A DNA stretch of 41,887 nt from Frankia sp. AgB32 (GCF_023243045.1 NZ_JALKFX010000081.1:1-41887); one strand, 5' to 3'; numbered from the stretch's first letter, positions 1 through 8,262 are shown. Notes: a model not told the origin generated them from the letters alone. A program made the numbers and translations.

Positions 1-546
1 GCCGGGGCCCGGTCCCACGCCACCAACCGCCACTCCGGCCCGACACCGATCGACCCGACCACCGGCCGACCCGTGCGCCCCCCCCCCCCCCGGGGCCGGG
101 GGGGGGGGGGGCGGGGGGGGGGGGCGCCCCCCCCCCCCGCGGCGCCGGCCGCACCGGCCGACGCCGCCAGCCTGCCGACTCCCGTGGCGCCGCCTGAGGT
201 CGAGCCGGCCACCCCCGCGGGGCGCACCCGACAGCAGCCGGTACCGGACATTCCGCCGCCGTCCAGCCCGCCGCCGGTGTTCGTCAAGGGACTGGAGCCG
301 CGGCGGCCTTCCGGTGGGCTGCGTTACACGGCACCGTCGGTCGACGGTGGCTCCGGGCCGGTCACCATGCTCGACAACGGTGCCACCACCGGACGGCCGG
401 TGGGCGGTGGAGTGGGCGACGCTGCCCTGGGTGGTTCGGCGACGGATGCGAACAACCGCCCGGCGCGCAATGCGCCCTGCCCGTGCGGCTCAGGCCGCAA
501 GTACAAGCGCTGCCACGGTGATCCCGCCCGGCGTAACGCCGAATAG
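1..546 (+). CDS. secA: SecA preprotein translocase ATPase, C-terminal fragment
   Basis: The 5' part lies outside the window; the frame is open from base 1 to a TAG at 544-546. The C-terminus carries the SEC-C zinc motif [14 protein letters not shown] preceded by RNAP, and upstream is the [10 protein letters not shown]-type segment typical of actinobacterial SecA1. SecA is the cytosolic ATPase that drives proteins through SecYEG; the SEC-C tail binds zinc and helps contact SecB or the ribosome in other bacteria. Between about 78 and 138 the frame runs through a G/C-only tract giving poly-Pro/Gly. SecA linkers here are Pro-rich, but this tract is probably a sequence artefact, so its length and residues are unreliable. 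The next gene converges on it. Identity is secure for the tail only. Confidence 0.85.
   Translation, partial: AGARSHATNRHSGPTPIDPTTGRPVRPPPPRGRGGGGRGGGAPPPPAAPAAPADAASLPTPVAPPEVEPATPAGRTRQQPVPDIPPPSSPPPVFVKGLEPRRPSGGLRYTAPSVDGGSGPVTMLDNGATTGRPVGGGVGDAALGGSATDANNRPARNAPCPCGSGRKYKRCHGDPARRNAE
78..138. other. G/C-only low-complexity tract (probable artefact)
   Basis: About 60 bases made only of long C and G runs, lying in the SecA linker. A mix of poly-C and poly-G with single interruptions is not what a codon-biased Pro-rich linker looks like, and similar tracts recur at three other places in the window. Probably sequencing or assembly error. Confidence 0.7.
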
Positions 547-618
547 GGACCGTGGGGTCCGGCCGGGCGACGGAGCCGGCCGGACCCGATCGCGCGGGCA
601 GAGGTCCGTGGCCGGCGC

Positions 619-1281
619 TCAGCCGACCTGCAGGGTGGTCACCCGCCAGCGGCCACTGGCCGACTCCATCCGCAGGGCGAGCGCTGCCACCCGCGTGCCC
701 CGGTTGATCACCGCGGACACCTCGGCCACACCGGGCCGGGGCTCGCTCACCCGAACGCTGCGTACCTGTGTGCGGCGTCGGCCGAACTGCGCGGCAGTGC
801 GTTCGAGATCGCTCTGGAGCCGGGGTGTCGTCCAGTTGGCGAGGTGGGAGACCGGGCGGATCCCGCCGAGCGCCTCGACGATCGCGCGGACGACGATGAC
901 CGCCGCCTGCCCGGGCGGGGCGATCCGCCGCCCGTCGGCCCTCGGCCGCTGACCGCCGGCTGGCGGGGAACCGGTCGAGGGATGCACCGGCCGTCCGGAG
1001 TCGGCGTGGAGCTGGTCCGGCACGGTCAGGCGGCGCGGGGTGCGATCCACCAGCGCGGTGGGGCCATGGCAGGAGCCCTGCTGCCCGCCGGTGCCGACGT
1101 GGCGACCGCCCGAGGCGCCGTGGCCGAGGCGGCTGTGCGCCGCCCGGCCAGGGACGCCCGTGGCAGCCTGCGCACCGCGTTCGTCGTCGAAGGGCGGTTC
1201 GGTTGCGGGAACGGGGAGCAGCCGCATGCTGGAGGCCGACGATGATCGGCGCGGCAGGGTCTGGGTACAGGTGGCGGTCAC
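619..1281 (-). CDS. Rv3235 family protein
   Basis: Small protein of unknown function that accompanies secA in actinobacteria. The conserved C-terminal half reads WTTPRLQSDLE, then VRSVRVSEPRPGVAEVSAV, then WRVTTLQVG, the pattern I know from Rv3235-family proteins (Rv3235 lies near secA1 in M. tuberculosis). The N-terminal half is low-complexity and includes LLPVPATEPPFDDE. I chose the GTG at 1281 (220 aa) because GGAG lies about 7 bases upstream and it leaves a 26-base gap after the LysM gene. The ATG at 1227 is the alternative (202 aa) but has no Shine-Dalgarno. It converges on secA. The family assignment is by motif memory; the function is unknown. Confidence 0.7.
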   Translation of the reverse strand: MTATCTQTLPRRSSSASSMRLLPVPATEPPFDDERGAQAATGVPGRAAHSRLGHGASGGRHVGTGGQQGSCHGPTALVDRTPRRLTVPDQLHADSGRPVHPSTGSPPAGGQRPRADGRRIAPPGQAAVIVVRAIVEALGGIRPVSHLANWTTPRLQSDLERTAAQFGRRRTQVRSVRVSEPRPGVAEVSAVINRGTRVAALALRMESASGRWRVTTLQVG

Positions 1282-1307
1282 GGCTGGCTCCGAGGGGGAG
1301 GGCGGGG

Positions 1308-1631
1308 TCAGGGCCCGGATGGTGGGGTGAGGCGTTGGCCGGGAAGGATCATGTTCGGGTCGTGGCCGATCACGTCCATGTTGGCGGACCACCAGCGATG
1401 CCACTCCGCCGAGATCTGCTCCTGCGTCGCGTTCGCCCCGAGGTGCCGGGCGGCGATCGTCCACAGGCTGTCTCCGCGCAGGACGACGATGTCGCCGTCG
1501 GCGGCGCCACCGGTTGTCGCCCCGGCGGCGGGCACACCGGTGCCGCGATGCGCTGGTGGGACGACGGGATCCCGCGACGGGGTCGTGGCCGCGGGGGCGG
1601 CGGGGCTGGATTGCGCGGGGCTGGACGGTGC
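1308..1631 (-). CDS. LysM-domain protein, 5' end lost
   Basis: The C-terminal 75 residues contain one LysM repeat: GDSLWTIAARHLG, then WWSANMDVIGHDPN and a closing ILPGQRL. LysM binds N-acetylglucosamine in peptidoglycan, so this should be a wall-associated protein. Upstream in the same frame is a Pro/Ala/Ser-rich linker that runs into the G/C-only tract at 1632-1690, beyond which fprA ends within 4 bases. The N-terminus, probably with a signal or TM segment, is therefore missing. An ATG-like internal start at 1535 would give 75 aa but is unlikely to be the true start. Same strand and close spacing suggest co-transcription with the Rv3235-family gene. Confidence 0.65.
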   Translation of the reverse strand, partial: APSSPAQSSPAAPAATTPSRDPVVPPAHRGTGVPAAGATTGGAADGDIVVLRGDSLWTIAARHLGANATQEQISAEWHRWWSANMDVIGHDPNMILPGQRLTPPSGP

Positions 1632-1690
1632 GGGGGTGGGGGGGCCCCCCCCGCGGGGGGGGGGGGGGGGGGGGCCCCCCCCCCCCCCCG
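1632..1690. other. G/C-only low-complexity tract (probable artefact)
   Basis: Runs of G and C only, replacing the expected 5' part of the LysM gene and abutting the fprA stop codon at 1695-1697. Because the LysM gene has no credible start, sequence may have been lost or collapsed here, and the linkage of fprA to the secA side depends on this join. Confidence 0.65.
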
Positions 1691-1694
1691 GCCG

Positions 1695-3077
1695 TCAGCG
1701 CGTCGCGGACTGGCGTTCCAGGGCGATGTCGAGCAGTTCGTCGGTCGCGACCAGCTTGACCCGCGGCCGGCCGGAGGAGTTGCCGATGGACCGCTCGGCG
1801 GCATCGATGAGCTGCCAGCCCTGCTCGGTGACCAGGTGTGGCTGACGGCCGCGCAGCCAGGTCTCGATCTCGCCGTCGGGGTCGAAGGCGATGCCGCGCT
1901 CGTGGCGGTGCAGCGTGCCGGCCTCGAGATCGGCGAACAGGCGGGCGACGGACTCGGCGGCACACTTCTTGTTCGTGCCGATGATGCCGGTCGGGCCACG
2001 CTTGATCCAGCCGGCGACGTACTCGCGCTCCACTCCTTGGACCCGGCCCTCGTCGTTCGGGATCACGCCGCGGCGCTCGTCGAAGGGCAGGCCCTCGATC
2101 GCCACCCCGCGGTAGCCGACCGCCCGCAGCACCAGCGACGTCGCCACGGTCTCCCGCTCGCCGGTGTCGACCGCGCTGACCCAGCCGTCGGCGTCGATCC
2201 GCAGCGCGTTGCGCGCGAACACGATCTCCTCGACCCGCCCGTCGCCACGGATCTCCACCGGCGTGCGCTGGAAACGCATCGTGATGTGGCGGGCTCCCTG
2301 CGCGGTCGGCGTGGCCGCGTAGCCGCGCAGCACCGCGAGGTTCCGCTTCGCCGGGCGGGACAGGGCGTCCTCGCCGAGCTGGTCGGCGACCTCGGCGGGG
2401 TCGACGTCCACGCCGGACTCGGTGAAATCGGGCAGTTCCTTCAGCTCGGGCGTGGTGAACGCGCCCTGGGCGGCGCCGCGGCGGCCGACGACCATCACCT
2501 CGGTGGTGGAGCTTTCCTTCAGCGCGGCGAGCGCGTGGTCGGCGATGTCGGTGCGGCTCAGCCGCTCGTGCGGTGAGCAGAGGATGCGGGCCACGTCGAG
2601 CGCGACGTTGCCGGCGCCGATCACCACGGCGCGTTCGCCGCTGAAGTCGAACGTGAGGTCTGCGTAGTCCGGATGGCCGTTGTACCAGCCGACGAAGTCC
2701 ACCGCGGACACGCTGCCGGGCAGGTCCTCACCGGGAATGCCCAGGCGCCGGTCGCTCTGCGCGCCCACCGCGTAGAGCACCGCGTCGTAGCGGGCGGTCA
2801 GCTCCTCCCGGGTGACATCCCGGCCGATGTGCACATTGCCGAAGAAGCGGAAGTTCTCGTGCGCGGCGATCGTCGCATACACCCCGGACACCGTCTTGAT
2901 CTTGGGGTGGTCCGGGGCGACCCCGGAGCGGACCAGGCCCCACGGCGTGGCGAGCCGCTCGTACATGTCCACCCGGATCGGCACCGCAGTCTGCTCGAGC
3001 AGGGAGCTGGCCGCGTAGAAGCCGGACGGGCCGGAGCCGACGACGGCAACGGTCAGCGGCACTGTTCCCTCTGGCAT
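1695..3077 (-). CDS. fprA: FprA-type ferredoxin-NADP+ reductase
   Basis: Soluble FAD enzyme of 460 aa that moves electrons between NADPH and ferredoxin. The N-terminal FAD-binding loop GSGPSG is at residues 14-19, followed by YERLATPWGLVRSGVAPDH, a family hallmark. A second dinucleotide motif, VIGAGNVALDVARIL, binds NADPH, and the C-terminal WIKRGPTGIIGTNK segment is typical of FprA and adrenodoxin reductases. Length fits the M. tuberculosis FprA class. I chose the ATG at 3077 because GGAAGGA sits about 10 bases upstream; the upstream extension is not coding-like. The stop is 4 bases from the G/C tract, so the last residues are intact but the downstream context is uncertain. Confidence 0.92.
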   Translation of the reverse strand: MPEGTVPLTVAVVGSGPSGFYAASSLLEQTAVPIRVDMYERLATPWGLVRSGVAPDHPKIKTVSGVYATIAAHENFRFFGNVHIGRDVTREELTARYDAVLYAVGAQSDRRLGIPGEDLPGSVSAVDFVGWYNGHPDYADLTFDFSGERAVVIGAGNVALDVARILCSPHERLSRTDIADHALAALKESSTTEVMVVGRRGAAQGAFTTPELKELPDFTESGVDVDPAEVADQLGEDALSRPAKRNLAVLRGYAATPTAQGARHITMRFQRTPVEIRGDGRVEEIVFARNALRIDADGWVSAVDTGERETVATSLVLRAVGYRGVAIEGLPFDERRGVIPNDEGRVQGVEREYVAGWIKRGPTGIIGTNKKCAAESVARLFADLEAGTLHRHERGIAFDPDGEIETWLRGRQPHLVTEQGWQLIDAAERSIGNSSGRPRVKLVATDELLDIALERQSATR

Positions 3078-4199
3078 GAATCCGTCCTTCCGTGGCACTG
3101 TCCGCGCCCGGCAGACGGACACGACAGAATGATGCGCAGACCGCCTGGAATGTGCGTCGCTGCCCATGCCGCGGGTTGGCGGGGAACCCCGGACAGAATG
3201 CGTGTCTTCTCCTCCGGGCGTCGGTCAGTGCGTTCGCGTAACGCGCGGCCAACGGTCACGAGCCGGACCGTTCCTGGACGTCCTGACCGCGCTTCCTCAA
3301 CGTAGAGAAGTCGGGATCGCGACGCAAGAACAGTCGCTTCTCCGCGGGCCGCCGGTCGGCGAACCACGGAACCGACGCGGGCAGACGGCCGACGACACCC
3401 GGCCACCGCATCGGGCGCCTGGCCCCCGGACCGTAACCAGCTGATGCTCAGTCCAGCACGTGCCCAGAACAGTAGGTTCCTGGGGTGACCGCAGAGTCGC
3501 GGGACGTCAGGTAGGGGACGTCGGCGCCGTCGCGGGCCGAGCGCTCCGCTTCCCGGGCCTTCGAGCGCACGAGCCGGCCGACGACGATGCGGTGGCCGCC
3601 GGGTCGATCACCAGTTGCCGATATGCCCAACCGGCCGGCCTGGAGAGCCAGGGTGACCCCGTCTCGGTCAGGGTTCCGCTTCTCCGGTGGCGTCGATGAT
3701 GTCGCGGCGCACCCGCTCGTGGGAGCGGGCTGATCGGCTGGGGACCGATCGGCCCTGGGGCGGGTGATCTGCACGGGGCGGGGGCGGCCCGGTGCGGCAG
3801 GGAGGCGTGCGGCAGGGAGGTGAAGGTTGGAGCTCCCCGGTGCTGGTCGGCTGTGTCGTGGCCGAGGACGACTCGTCGGGCCCGCCGAGTGGGAGGTGTC
3901 GATCGACCCGTCGATCATGCGGGTCCACCCGCACGCAGCCGGTACCCCCACGCCGTCCCGAAGGGCCAAACGGGGACGGCCCGATCAACACACGCACCCG
4001 CGAAACTGCCCGGGAAACGAAGGGTCCCGGCCAGCCGAGAGGTGGGCTGACCAGCAAGGTTCGTGCCGCAGCGGACGAGAAGGGGTCGCCTGTTGTCAGT
4101 GGTACCGACTGCTGCGCATGCCAACGATTCCACCCGGGTCGCCGTCCGATTTGCAGTGATTCGAAGCTCTTGGTGAAATTCGTGGCGAATACTACGATC
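3078..4199. other. Gene-poor interval upstream of fprA
   Basis: No frame here shows a recognisable domain. Several open frames exist on both strands but they are Pro/Arg/Ser-rich and look like high-GC chance frames. The minus-strand frame ending at 3448 has a moderately protein-like last 70 residues (from VTLALQAGRLG to the Cys-containing GTYCSGHVLD end), which could be a decayed gene. GC content falls visibly from about 4090 onward, marking the edge of a likely acquired segment. Confidence 0.4.
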
Positions 4200-4304
4200 T
4201 TAACGCTGGAAGTCACGCATGTTGCGGCGCAGATCCTCCTGCTCGGGGAAGGTCGACAGATCGCTGTTCGCCCGCCCCCCCCCGGGCCCAGTATTGCTGT
4301 TCAC
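4200..4304 (-). CDS. Possible small protein or truncated C-terminus
   Basis: A short frame of 34 residues from GTG 4304 to TAA at 4200-4202. The last 22 codons (ending in RRNMRDFQR) look like real actinobacterial coding, with mostly G or C third positions in an otherwise lower-GC stretch. The upstream part contains a run of ten C (GGG on the coding strand), similar in kind to the larger artefact tracts, so this may be the C-terminus of a bigger gene whose upstream part is damaged or decayed. There is no clear ribosome site. No family recognised. Confidence 0.2.
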   Translation of the reverse strand: MNSNTGPGGGRANSDLSTFPEQEDLRRNMRDFQR

Positions 4305-4393
4305 GGATCCGTCTTGGCTCACCCGCCACGTCGGAAGGCCAGCGACTCCAGCAGCCAGATTCGATCCGTACGGACTGCTACTATTCAATATAG

Positions 4394-5722
4394 GTGGATC
4401 TTCCGACGTGGCGTGGAGCGGCGCACTTGTCCTATCGCATGCGCGGGCGGCGCTGCCGTCCGTTGTTGCCTATCTGTCTGCGCCGCATCAAAGCCGCGCA
4501 GGAGCTGGCTCCGCGCGGTGACGCGGGCCGGCAGATCTGGGGTGCCGCGGAAAGCCAACCGCGGGCAGCTCGCTGGCGCATCTTCGGTGTGCGCGCGAGC
4601 CGTGTCTTGTTGATGATGGCAGCCTTGGCGGCTACTCCACTGGCCTCGGTGTGCATTATGGGATGCTTTCCCGGAAATATTTCGCCGCCATCTCAGCAGG
4701 CGTATCAAAACCAGATCGGAAACGATAGGGCTGCGTTGGTCGACGGATCCGTCCGATATCCGGAGTATCTCAGTCTGTATGTCGGTGCGGCGGAAATGGT
4801 GTCCGTACAGGTCGCCGGCGAGAAAGTGACCTGCACGAGCGGCGAGGGTCGGGCGGTAGACATCTCATGTGCGTCAAAATTGCAGAGTGCCTTGTCTGGG
4901 CAAATCCAAGTCGGCGGCCTGTTCCGTCTTCATCTCAGCTCTCCGATGGGTCAAGGGATAGCTGTACGGCTGGATTCGGAGGAGGCTCAGAACGTCATTG
5001 GCCTCGACGATTCCAGTACCTGGGTCTGGTCGGTCCTGGCGAATAAAGCCGGATATTTTGAGCTAACGCTTTCCGTCGAGATCGACCGGGCTGATACGGA
5101 TGTTCCGTTGAAGACTTGGAACTTCAGTATACCGATAAAAGTCGTGCTGCCAGAGGCTGCCGCTCCGGTCGAAAGGCTGGGAGATACTCGCAAGACGAAC
5201 CGGTCTGTCAAAGTCGTGCAAATCGGGCTGCCGATACTTGCGCCCGCATTTCTTGTCCCTATCGGTATGATTTTAGTTAAGAAGGGCGCCTGGAGGGGTG
5301 CGTCGATGGCTCTTCGGAAGGGGACTTCCGTCGAGCGGATCAGGTTGCGACGCGAGGCTGCCGGCAGTAATTTACTGGCGAATCCACCCGAAGTTGACGG
5401 AAATCCCAACCGTTTCGGGCTGATGGGATTCGAGGTCGATGCGCTCGCGTCTGCCTTCCAGGCGCCGTCGGCTGCTACGAATCTACTACGATCGGCGGGA
5501 CTGCGGCCCGAGGAATTTTTATCCTTCCATGCAAGCGCGAACGCAAAGGTGTTCTGGCGCGAGGTCTCAGTGGAGCTCGAGCATGGACGCGCCCCCGGTG
5601 GGGCTCAACAACTACTCGCCGCCGCGGCGCTACTATATCCGGCAAACAGCGCGTTTCAAACACGTTTTTCCGGTTGCCGGTTTTTGCCTGGCGGCGGTGA
5701 ATCGGTCGCCGGATTGGAATGA
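4394..5722 (+). CDS. Two-TM protein with C-terminal effector-associated (EAD-type) domain
   Basis: No full-length family recognised. Residues 1-70 are basic; TM1 is about 71-91 (VLLMMAALAATPLASVCIMG) and TM2 about 275-295, with a basic stretch (KKGAWRG...RIRLRR) right after TM2. Positive-inside reading puts residues 92-274 outside (with a Cys pair at 147 and 159) and the C-terminus inside. Residues 346-421 match the pattern of actinobacterial effector-associated domains: LLRSAGL, a central FWREVSVELEHG, then LLAAAALLYPANSAF. In the NLR-like and other conflict systems described by Aravind and colleagues, such domains recruit effectors bearing the same domain. Inference: a membrane sensor or adaptor. 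GC is clearly lower than in its neighbours, suggesting acquisition. The start is uncertain: GTG 4394, ATG 4439 and GTG 4589 are possible. It converges on parA. Confidence 0.6.
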   Translation: MDLPTWRGAAHLSYRMRGRRCRPLLPICLRRIKAAQELAPRGDAGRQIWGAAESQPRAARWRIFGVRASRVLLMMAALAATPLASVCIMGCFPGNISPPSQQAYQNQIGNDRAALVDGSVRYPEYLSLYVGAAEMVSVQVAGEKVTCTSGEGRAVDISCASKLQSALSGQIQVGGLFRLHLSSPMGQGIAVRLDSEEAQNVIGLDDSSTWVWSVLANKAGYFELTLSVEIDRADTDVPLKTWNFSIPIKVVLPEAAAPVERLGDTRKTNRSVKVVQIGLPILAPAFLVPIGMILVKKGAWRGASMALRKGTSVERIRLRREAAGSNLLANPPEVDGNPNRFGLMGFEVDALASAFQAPSAATNLLRSAGLRPEEFLSFHASANAKVFWREVSVELEHGRAPGGAQQLLAAAALLYPANSAFQTRFSGCRFLPGGGESVAGLE

Positions 5723-5770
5723 CCGCATCCGTGCGATGCCCGCCGGACGCTGGGCGGGCCGGGGCCCAGG

Positions 5771-6745
5771 TCAGACGTCCCCGTGCCAGGCGCCGAGGCC
5801 ACCGGATCCCAGCCCCGAGGCGCCGATGCGGCGCAGGAACTCCTCGACGAGATCCACCAGTTCCCGCACGACGTCGTACGGGGTGTCCGTGGAGAGCACC
5901 GCGGGCAGCTGGGCGTCGGCGCTGCCGGCGAAGGCCCGGTTGCTCGACCGGATCATGGCGGCGAACACGGGCACCCCGAGGTCGGCGATCTGGTCGATGT
6001 GGCGGCGCAGGAAGCTCGTCGGCCGCCCCCGGTAGTACTGGACCATCATGAGCACGACGCCGAGCACCCGCGGGTCGAGCTGCTTGACCTCCGGATGCAG
6101 CCCGGACTGCAGTTCGGCGACCCGGTTGTACTCCCAGACGAACCGGCCGAGCTTGCCGAGCAGATGCTCGATGCCGAGCGTGGACAGCAGGTCCGGGCGG
6201 GCGGGGACGAGGACGTGGTCGCAGGCCGCGATCGCCGCCCGGGTGACCACCCCGAAGTGCGGCGGGCAGTCGATGAGGACCAGGTCGTAGGCGTGCATGT
6301 CGAACGACGCCAGCCCGGTCGACAGCCGCTGGTAGACGTCGAAGTAGTGCCGGGTCGACCGGTGGGCCTGCGCCCCGCCGAGACGGGCGGTGAGGTCCAT
6401 CTCGACGTCACCGAGGGACAGATGCGAGGCCAGCAGGTCCAGGCGGCCGCCGCCGGGGGCCACGGCCAGCGCCGCGTCGGGCGGGGTGGTCACGTAGCCG
6501 GCCAGCGGCGGCGGCAGCGTGTCGGGCCGCCAGGTCTCGAACCATGCCTTGATGGTGCGCCGCTGGTCGGCGAGGTCCGCGCGCCAGACCTCCGGCCGGT
6601 AGAAGGAGAAGGTGAGGTTCGCCTGCGGGTCCAGGTCGACGAGCAGCACCCGTCGGCCGAGCCGGGCGATGGCGGTGCCGATGTTCGCGGTCAGGGTGGT
6701 CTTGCCGACCCCGCCCTTGTAGCTGGCGATCGCCACGACTTTCAC
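5771..6745 (-). CDS. ParA/MinD-type P-loop ATPase, orphan
   Basis: Cytosolic 324-residue ATPase of the ParA/Soj class. The deviant Walker A motif KGGVGKTT is at residues 10-17, Walker A' is LLVDLDPQANLT, and Walker B is VLIDCPPHFG. ParA proteins bind DNA non-specifically as ATP dimers and position plasmids, chromosomes or protein clusters with a partner. No ParB or ParR-like partner gene is adjacent, so the cargo is unknown. The GTG start at 6745 is set by a strong GGGAGGGAGG ribosome site about 5 bases upstream and by the conserved start of the first beta strand (VKVVAIASYKGG); the frame upstream is not conserved-looking. The upstream region holds repeated GGCCCGAACGG elements. Confidence 0.88.
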   Translation of the reverse strand: MKVVAIASYKGGVGKTTLTANIGTAIARLGRRVLLVDLDPQANLTFSFYRPEVWRADLADQRRTIKAWFETWRPDTLPPPLAGYVTTPPDAALAVAPGGGRLDLLASHLSLGDVEMDLTARLGGAQAHRSTRHYFDVYQRLSTGLASFDMHAYDLVLIDCPPHFGVVTRAAIAACDHVLVPARPDLLSTLGIEHLLGKLGRFVWEYNRVAELQSGLHPEVKQLDPRVLGVVLMMVQYYRGRPTSFLRRHIDQIADLGVPVFAAMIRSSNRAFAGSADAQLPAVLSTDTPYDVVRELVDLVEEFLRRIGASGLGSGGLGAWHGDV

Positions 6746-6805
6746 CGCAACCTCCCTCCCGACGTGCGCGGTCCGCCTGGTCGCGGCATGGTGGGAATGC
6801 TCTGT

Positions 6806-7023
6806 GGCCGAACGGGCGTCCCCTCTGTGCACGGCTCACAAGCAGACTACGGCCCGGGGGAAATATCGCCCTTCGCCCTGTTCGGCATGGGGGAGGGCGG
6901 TGCGGAACCGGCTGGCCCGAACGGGTGACGGCTGCGGGTGGGACCACGGCGGCGCATCGTCGTGACTGGCCCGAACGGGGCCGCTGATGGCCGGATCGGG
7001 CGGCCGGCCGGGCCGTTCGGGCC
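6806..7023. repeat. GGCCCGAACGG repeat cluster upstream of parA
   Basis: Two identical direct copies of GGCCCGAACGGG at 6914-6925 and 6968-6979 (54 bases apart), an inverted copy of GGCCCGAACGG at 7013-7023, and a shorter copy GGCCGAACGGG at 6806-6816. They fill the 415-base gap between parA and pheA, where no gene is evident. They could be operator or centromere-like sites for the ParA system. Caveat: the same core also occurs once inside bkdC near 9054-9064, so in this GC-rich genome some copies may be chance. Confidence 0.45.
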
Positions 7024-7160
7024 CTGCGTCACGGCCACGTGCGGGGCCCGTCGGCCCGGGGCGGCCCGCGCGGGTCAGGGCGGGCCGGGAGGCCGGCGGT
7101 GCGAAAGGCGACGCCGCGAACCGGGCGTCGGGGGTACCGGAACAGGCGAGCGGGCCCCGC

Positions 7161-8096
7161 TCAGTCCGGGGCGCCGCCGTCGAGGCAGCGGGTCAGCCAG
7201 TCGGCGGACTCGGCGAACTGGACTTCGGAGGGTCCCGGGCGCACGCTCGGCCGGGCCTGCCCGGCCCGCGGGTACGAGCCGAGGAAACGGACCTTCGGGC
7301 ACAGCCGATACAGCCCCATCAGCGCCTCGGCGACGCGGCGGTCGCTGGCGTGCCCCTCGACGTCGATCGAGAAGCAGTACTGGCCGAGGCCCTCGCCGGT
7401 CGGCCGGGACTCGATCCGCATCAGGTTCACCCCCCGCACGGCCCACTCCTGCAGCAGTTCCAGCAGCGCGCCCGGATGGTTGTGGGCGAGCCACGCCACC
7501 GCGGAGGTCTTGTCCGCCCGGGTCGGCGCCCCGATGCGGCCGGGCCGGCCGAGCAGCACGAACCGGGTGGTGGCGCCGGCGACGTCGTTGATGTCGGTGA
7601 TCAGCGCCTCCAGCCCGTAGCGGGTCGCGGTGAACGCGCCCGCGAACGCGCAGTCGAACCGGCCGTCGCGCACCAGCCGGGCGCCCTCGGCGTTCGAGGG
7701 GGCGGACTCCCACTCCGCGTGCGGCAGGTGCGTCGCGAGCCACCGCCGCACCTGGGCCTGGGCGACGGGATGCCCGGTGACCGTCTTGACGTCGTCGAGC
7801 GTGGTACCGGGCCGGACCAGCAGCGCGAAGCTGATCGGCAGCACCACCTCGCGGTAGATCATCAACGGTTCGCCGGTGGCGAGTTCGTCGAGCGTCGTGG
7901 TGACGGCGCCTTCGACGGAGTTCTCGATCGGTACCAGCGCCCCGGCGGCGTCACCGCTGCGCACCGCGTCCAGCGCCGCCGTCACGGTACGTGACGGGAT
8001 CAGCCTGGCGTCCGCCGCCTCCGGCAGCGTCCGCAGTGCGACCTCGGTGAACGTCCCCTCGGGGCCGAGGTAGGTGTAACGGGCCCGGGCGGGCAC
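7161..8096 (-). CDS. pheA: Prephenate dehydratase
   Basis: Converts prephenate to phenylpyruvate in phenylalanine synthesis; cytosolic, 311 aa. The N-terminus has YLGPEGTFTEVAL; LVPIENSVEG is the diagnostic catalytic-domain motif and ATTRFVLLGR carries the conserved Thr-Arg-Phe. A C-terminal ACT domain from about residue 200 has GALLELLQEWA and NLMRIESRPT, the phenylalanine-binding region, so feedback inhibition by phenylalanine is expected. There is no fused chorismate mutase, the usual state in actinobacteria. The start is GTG 8096 with GGAGG about 8 bases upstream. It follows bkdC on the same strand after about 160 bases that include a tandem repeat, so shared transcription is possible but not shown. 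Confidence 0.95.
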   Translation of the reverse strand: MPARARYTYLGPEGTFTEVALRTLPEAADARLIPSRTVTAALDAVRSGDAAGALVPIENSVEGAVTTTLDELATGEPLMIYREVVLPISFALLVRPGTTLDDVKTVTGHPVAQAQVRRWLATHLPHAEWESAPSNAEGARLVRDGRFDCAFAGAFTATRYGLEALITDINDVAGATTRFVLLGRPGRIGAPTRADKTSAVAWLAHNHPGALLELLQEWAVRGVNLMRIESRPTGEGLGQYCFSIDVEGHASDRRVAEALMGLYRLCPKVRFLGSYPRAGQARPSVRPGPSEVQFAESADWLTRCLDGGAPD

Positions 8097-8202
8097 AGCT
8101 GGCCTCCTGGTGAATGGGGCGGCGCCCGCCGGCGCCGCGTGGAGGCTGGGATCAACGGAGCAGGGGTCACGGAGCCATGGACGTCACCACCGGCACGGCG
8201 GC

Positions 8203-8262
8203 ACAGGCGGCACAGGCGGCACAGATGTCACGGGCGGCACAGATGGCACAGCCGTCACAGAT
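8203..8262. repeat. Imperfect 9-base tandem repeat at bkdC 3' end
   Basis: Repeated GGCACAGGC and GGCACAGAT-like units, some reading GTCACAGAT, spanning the bkdC stop codon (8255-8257) and the first part of the gap to pheA. Copy number could vary between strains; it encodes nothing in the bkdC frame beyond the stop. Confidence 0.6.

Noticed and set aside
3448-3969. A 173-aa minus-strand frame with a somewhat protein-like C-terminus
   Set aside because: The N-terminal two thirds is Pro/Arg/Ser-rich chance-like sequence and no family is recognised, so I did not call a gene.
6847-7038. Small minus-strand frame with GPNGP and PFGP repeats
   Set aside because: The repeats come from the DNA-level GGCCCGAACGG elements, with no ribosome site or other coding signal.
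7039-7620. Long plus-strand frames opposite pheA
   Set aside because: They are antisense to a well-supported gene and have the Arg/Pro/Gly composition of high-GC shadow frames.
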